48,208 bases of DNA from positions 1 through 48,208 of the forward strand of contig JBBRCX010000024.1 in NCBI GenBank assembly GCA_038204465.1. Reading direction: 5' to 3'. A program made the translations under genes and the position numbers. The stretch's first letter is position 1, and each line of letters begins with the position of its first letter. Positions 47,171 to 48,208 of the stretch are shown here, piece by piece. The notes beneath the pieces were generated by a model that saw only the letters and a program-made list of their open reading frames with translations, did no database searches and was not told the DNA's origin. This stretch comes from JBBRCX01 sp038204465 (lineage in GTDB: Bacteria; Planctomycetota; Phycisphaerae; Tepidisphaerales; Tepidisphaeraceae).

Positions 47171-48208
47171 TCACTTCTTCGGTGCGTCCAGGGGGACAAG
47201 CGCGCGGAGGAAGCTGCGATGCTTTCCTGATGGCGCAGGATCGACGCGGAGCGGGACTTTGCCGTCGGTGAATTCCCCGTAAACGATGGCGAGGTTTGAC
47301 TCGGAGCGCAGCTGCGCGAAACGGTCGAGTGCGCGGGCATCGAGATGCTCCAGGCCATCAAGGATTGCCGTGGGTTGCGAGATGGGCTGCCTGCCCGAGA
47401 TGTTGATCGAAGCCGATGCGCCGGGAGCGAGGTCGAGTTCCTGAACGTAGACGGAATCGCCGGCGGAGATTTGCAGGAGCTTGAAGGGACGGACGCCTAC
47501 GTTCCTGAGAGTGCCGGCGAGCAGCGGCGGGCCCTGCGGCTGTGGTTGCAGCCATAGAGCGGATTCAAGAACGAGGGGCGCATCCGGGATCGTGCGCCCG
47601 AGCAGATAATGCCCGCCGCCTTTGCGCAGGTAGAGAGAAGCGGGCAGAGCGGCGGTGGGGGACTCGTGGAAGAGCGCTGTGCCGGCGGGGGCGTAGCCCG
47701 CGCGCTCGCCCGTTGGGAGGGTCTGCCACCATTGGTCCGGCGCGGCCGAGGCAGCGAGCCAGCGGGTCCGGCCGGCGTTCATTCGGGCAACAACTGTGGT
47801 CTGGATCATTCGATCGCCAGCCTGATCGCTCATACTGGCGCTGGAGCATTCGACTCGCCGCGAGGCGATGCGCTCGGCCGGCATTTGCCCGGCCGATGCG
47901 AGCATGGCGATCCACGCGATGCCCGTGAAGAGGTTGAAAGGGCGGCGGCCAAGCATACGCCGATGGATCGAGTTGGCCGGGCCGAGCAGAAGCAGGACAC
48001 AGAGGGCGAGCGGGGCGAACCTGAAGTGAAACGGGGACTCGACGGCCACGCCGCCGAGTGCGCCGCGAATGGAATCACGCGCTGCGCCCTCGATTGTGGT
48101 GGAAGTGAGGGGAGTGTCGAGGGGATTGGTGGTGGTCTGCGGCAGTTCGATCATTCCGCGCAGAAGGGGGCGCCAGAAGCTCACGGCCTGACGCGGCGTC
48201 TCGAATTG
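47171..48208 (-). CDS. Hypothetical membrane protein, truncated by the window edge
   Basis: The minus-strand frame enters from the right edge; no stop occurs before 48208, so the true start is outside. In the visible 345 codons there is a hydrophobic segment (FRFAPLALCVLLLLGPANSI), then a second (NLFTGIAWIAMLASAG), then a long outer part with a basic start and beta-rich blocks (TTVVARMNAGRTRWLAA, ALFHESPTAALPASLYLRKGGGHYLLG, GTLRNVGVRPFKLLQISAGDSVYVQELDLAPGASASINI). The last half resembles planctomycete extracellular domains of unknown function. It cannot be named. Confidence 0.55.
   Translation of the reverse strand, partial: QFETPRQAVSFWRPLLRGMIELPQTTTNPLDTPLTSTTIEGAARDSIRGALGGVAVESPFHFRFAPLALCVLLLLGPANSIHRRMLGRRPFNLFTGIAWIAMLASAGQMPAERIASRRVECSSASMSDQAGDRMIQTTVVARMNAGRTRWLAASAAPDQWWQTLPTGERAGYAPAGTALFHESPTAALPASLYLRKGGGHYLLGRTIPDAPLVLESALWLQPQPQGPPLLAGTLRNVGVRPFKLLQISAGDSVYVQELDLAPGASASINISGRQPISQPTAILDGLEHLDARALDRFAQLRSESNLAIVYGEFTDGKVPLRVDPAPSGKHRSFLRALVPLDAPKK

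Overview
This 48.2 kb GC-rich window looks like chromosomal DNA of a planctomycete, most likely class Phycisphaerae. The evidence is a planctomycete-type secreted cytochrome domain, several prepilin-like proteins with a variant H-X9-DG motif, two PEP-CTERM proteins, a DUF6259-type sugar-enzyme homologue, a divergent signal-peptide-bearing membrane pyrophosphatase, and many start sites without a clear Shine-Dalgarno sequence. The placement is inferred from gene content; no rRNA or tRNA gene was seen.

Layout. 1-7660: a frameshifted 3' end of a cardiolipin-synthase-like gene, a small HExxH protein, an LpxL-type acyltransferase, two tandem GYF-domain membrane proteins, queA, an orphan secreted cytochrome and a DUF6259-like protein. 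7790-12040 (minus): lysA, a TIM-barrel isomerase and two related proteins sharing an N-terminal NDLLDY-type block. 12180-18131 (plus): a TMTC-like membrane protein with TPRs, a divergent PurM-like protein, a PEP-CTERM phosphoesterase, a STAS protein and a second PEP-CTERM protein. 18217-24624: pgeF, three paralogous prepilin-like proteins with coaD among them, an ACT-domain protein and a secreted hypothetical. 24757-26206: the rpsI/rplM ribosomal pair diverging from a NifU-N-type protein. 26416-31201: a large anchored hypothetical, then a PadR regulator and a membrane protein behind a perfect palindromic operator. 31202-32237: a gene-free stretch with repeats and a two-way terminator. 32238-36020: a Gfo/Idh/MocA oxidoreductase and a GH116 glycosidase. 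36031-42210: the membrane pyrophosphatase, a secreted hypothetical, an aldo/keto reductase and two tandem glycosyltransferase-like paralogues. 42256-46183: rpoD and dnaG (a macromolecular-synthesis pair) with a clear terminator after rpoD. 46190-47170: a second gene-free stretch. 47171 to the end: a partial hypothetical.

Most of the window is core housekeeping (queA, lysA, coaD, rpsI, rplM, rpoD, dnaG) mixed with surface and secretion functions. No mobile element, CRISPR array, prophage or defence island was recognised. The less ordinary signals are non-coding: heptad-type repeats that start at the stop codons of two genes, the PadR operator, a GTGACGCG repeat element, a tandem decamer and a boxA-like site upstream of dnaG, and small paralogous families of unknown function.
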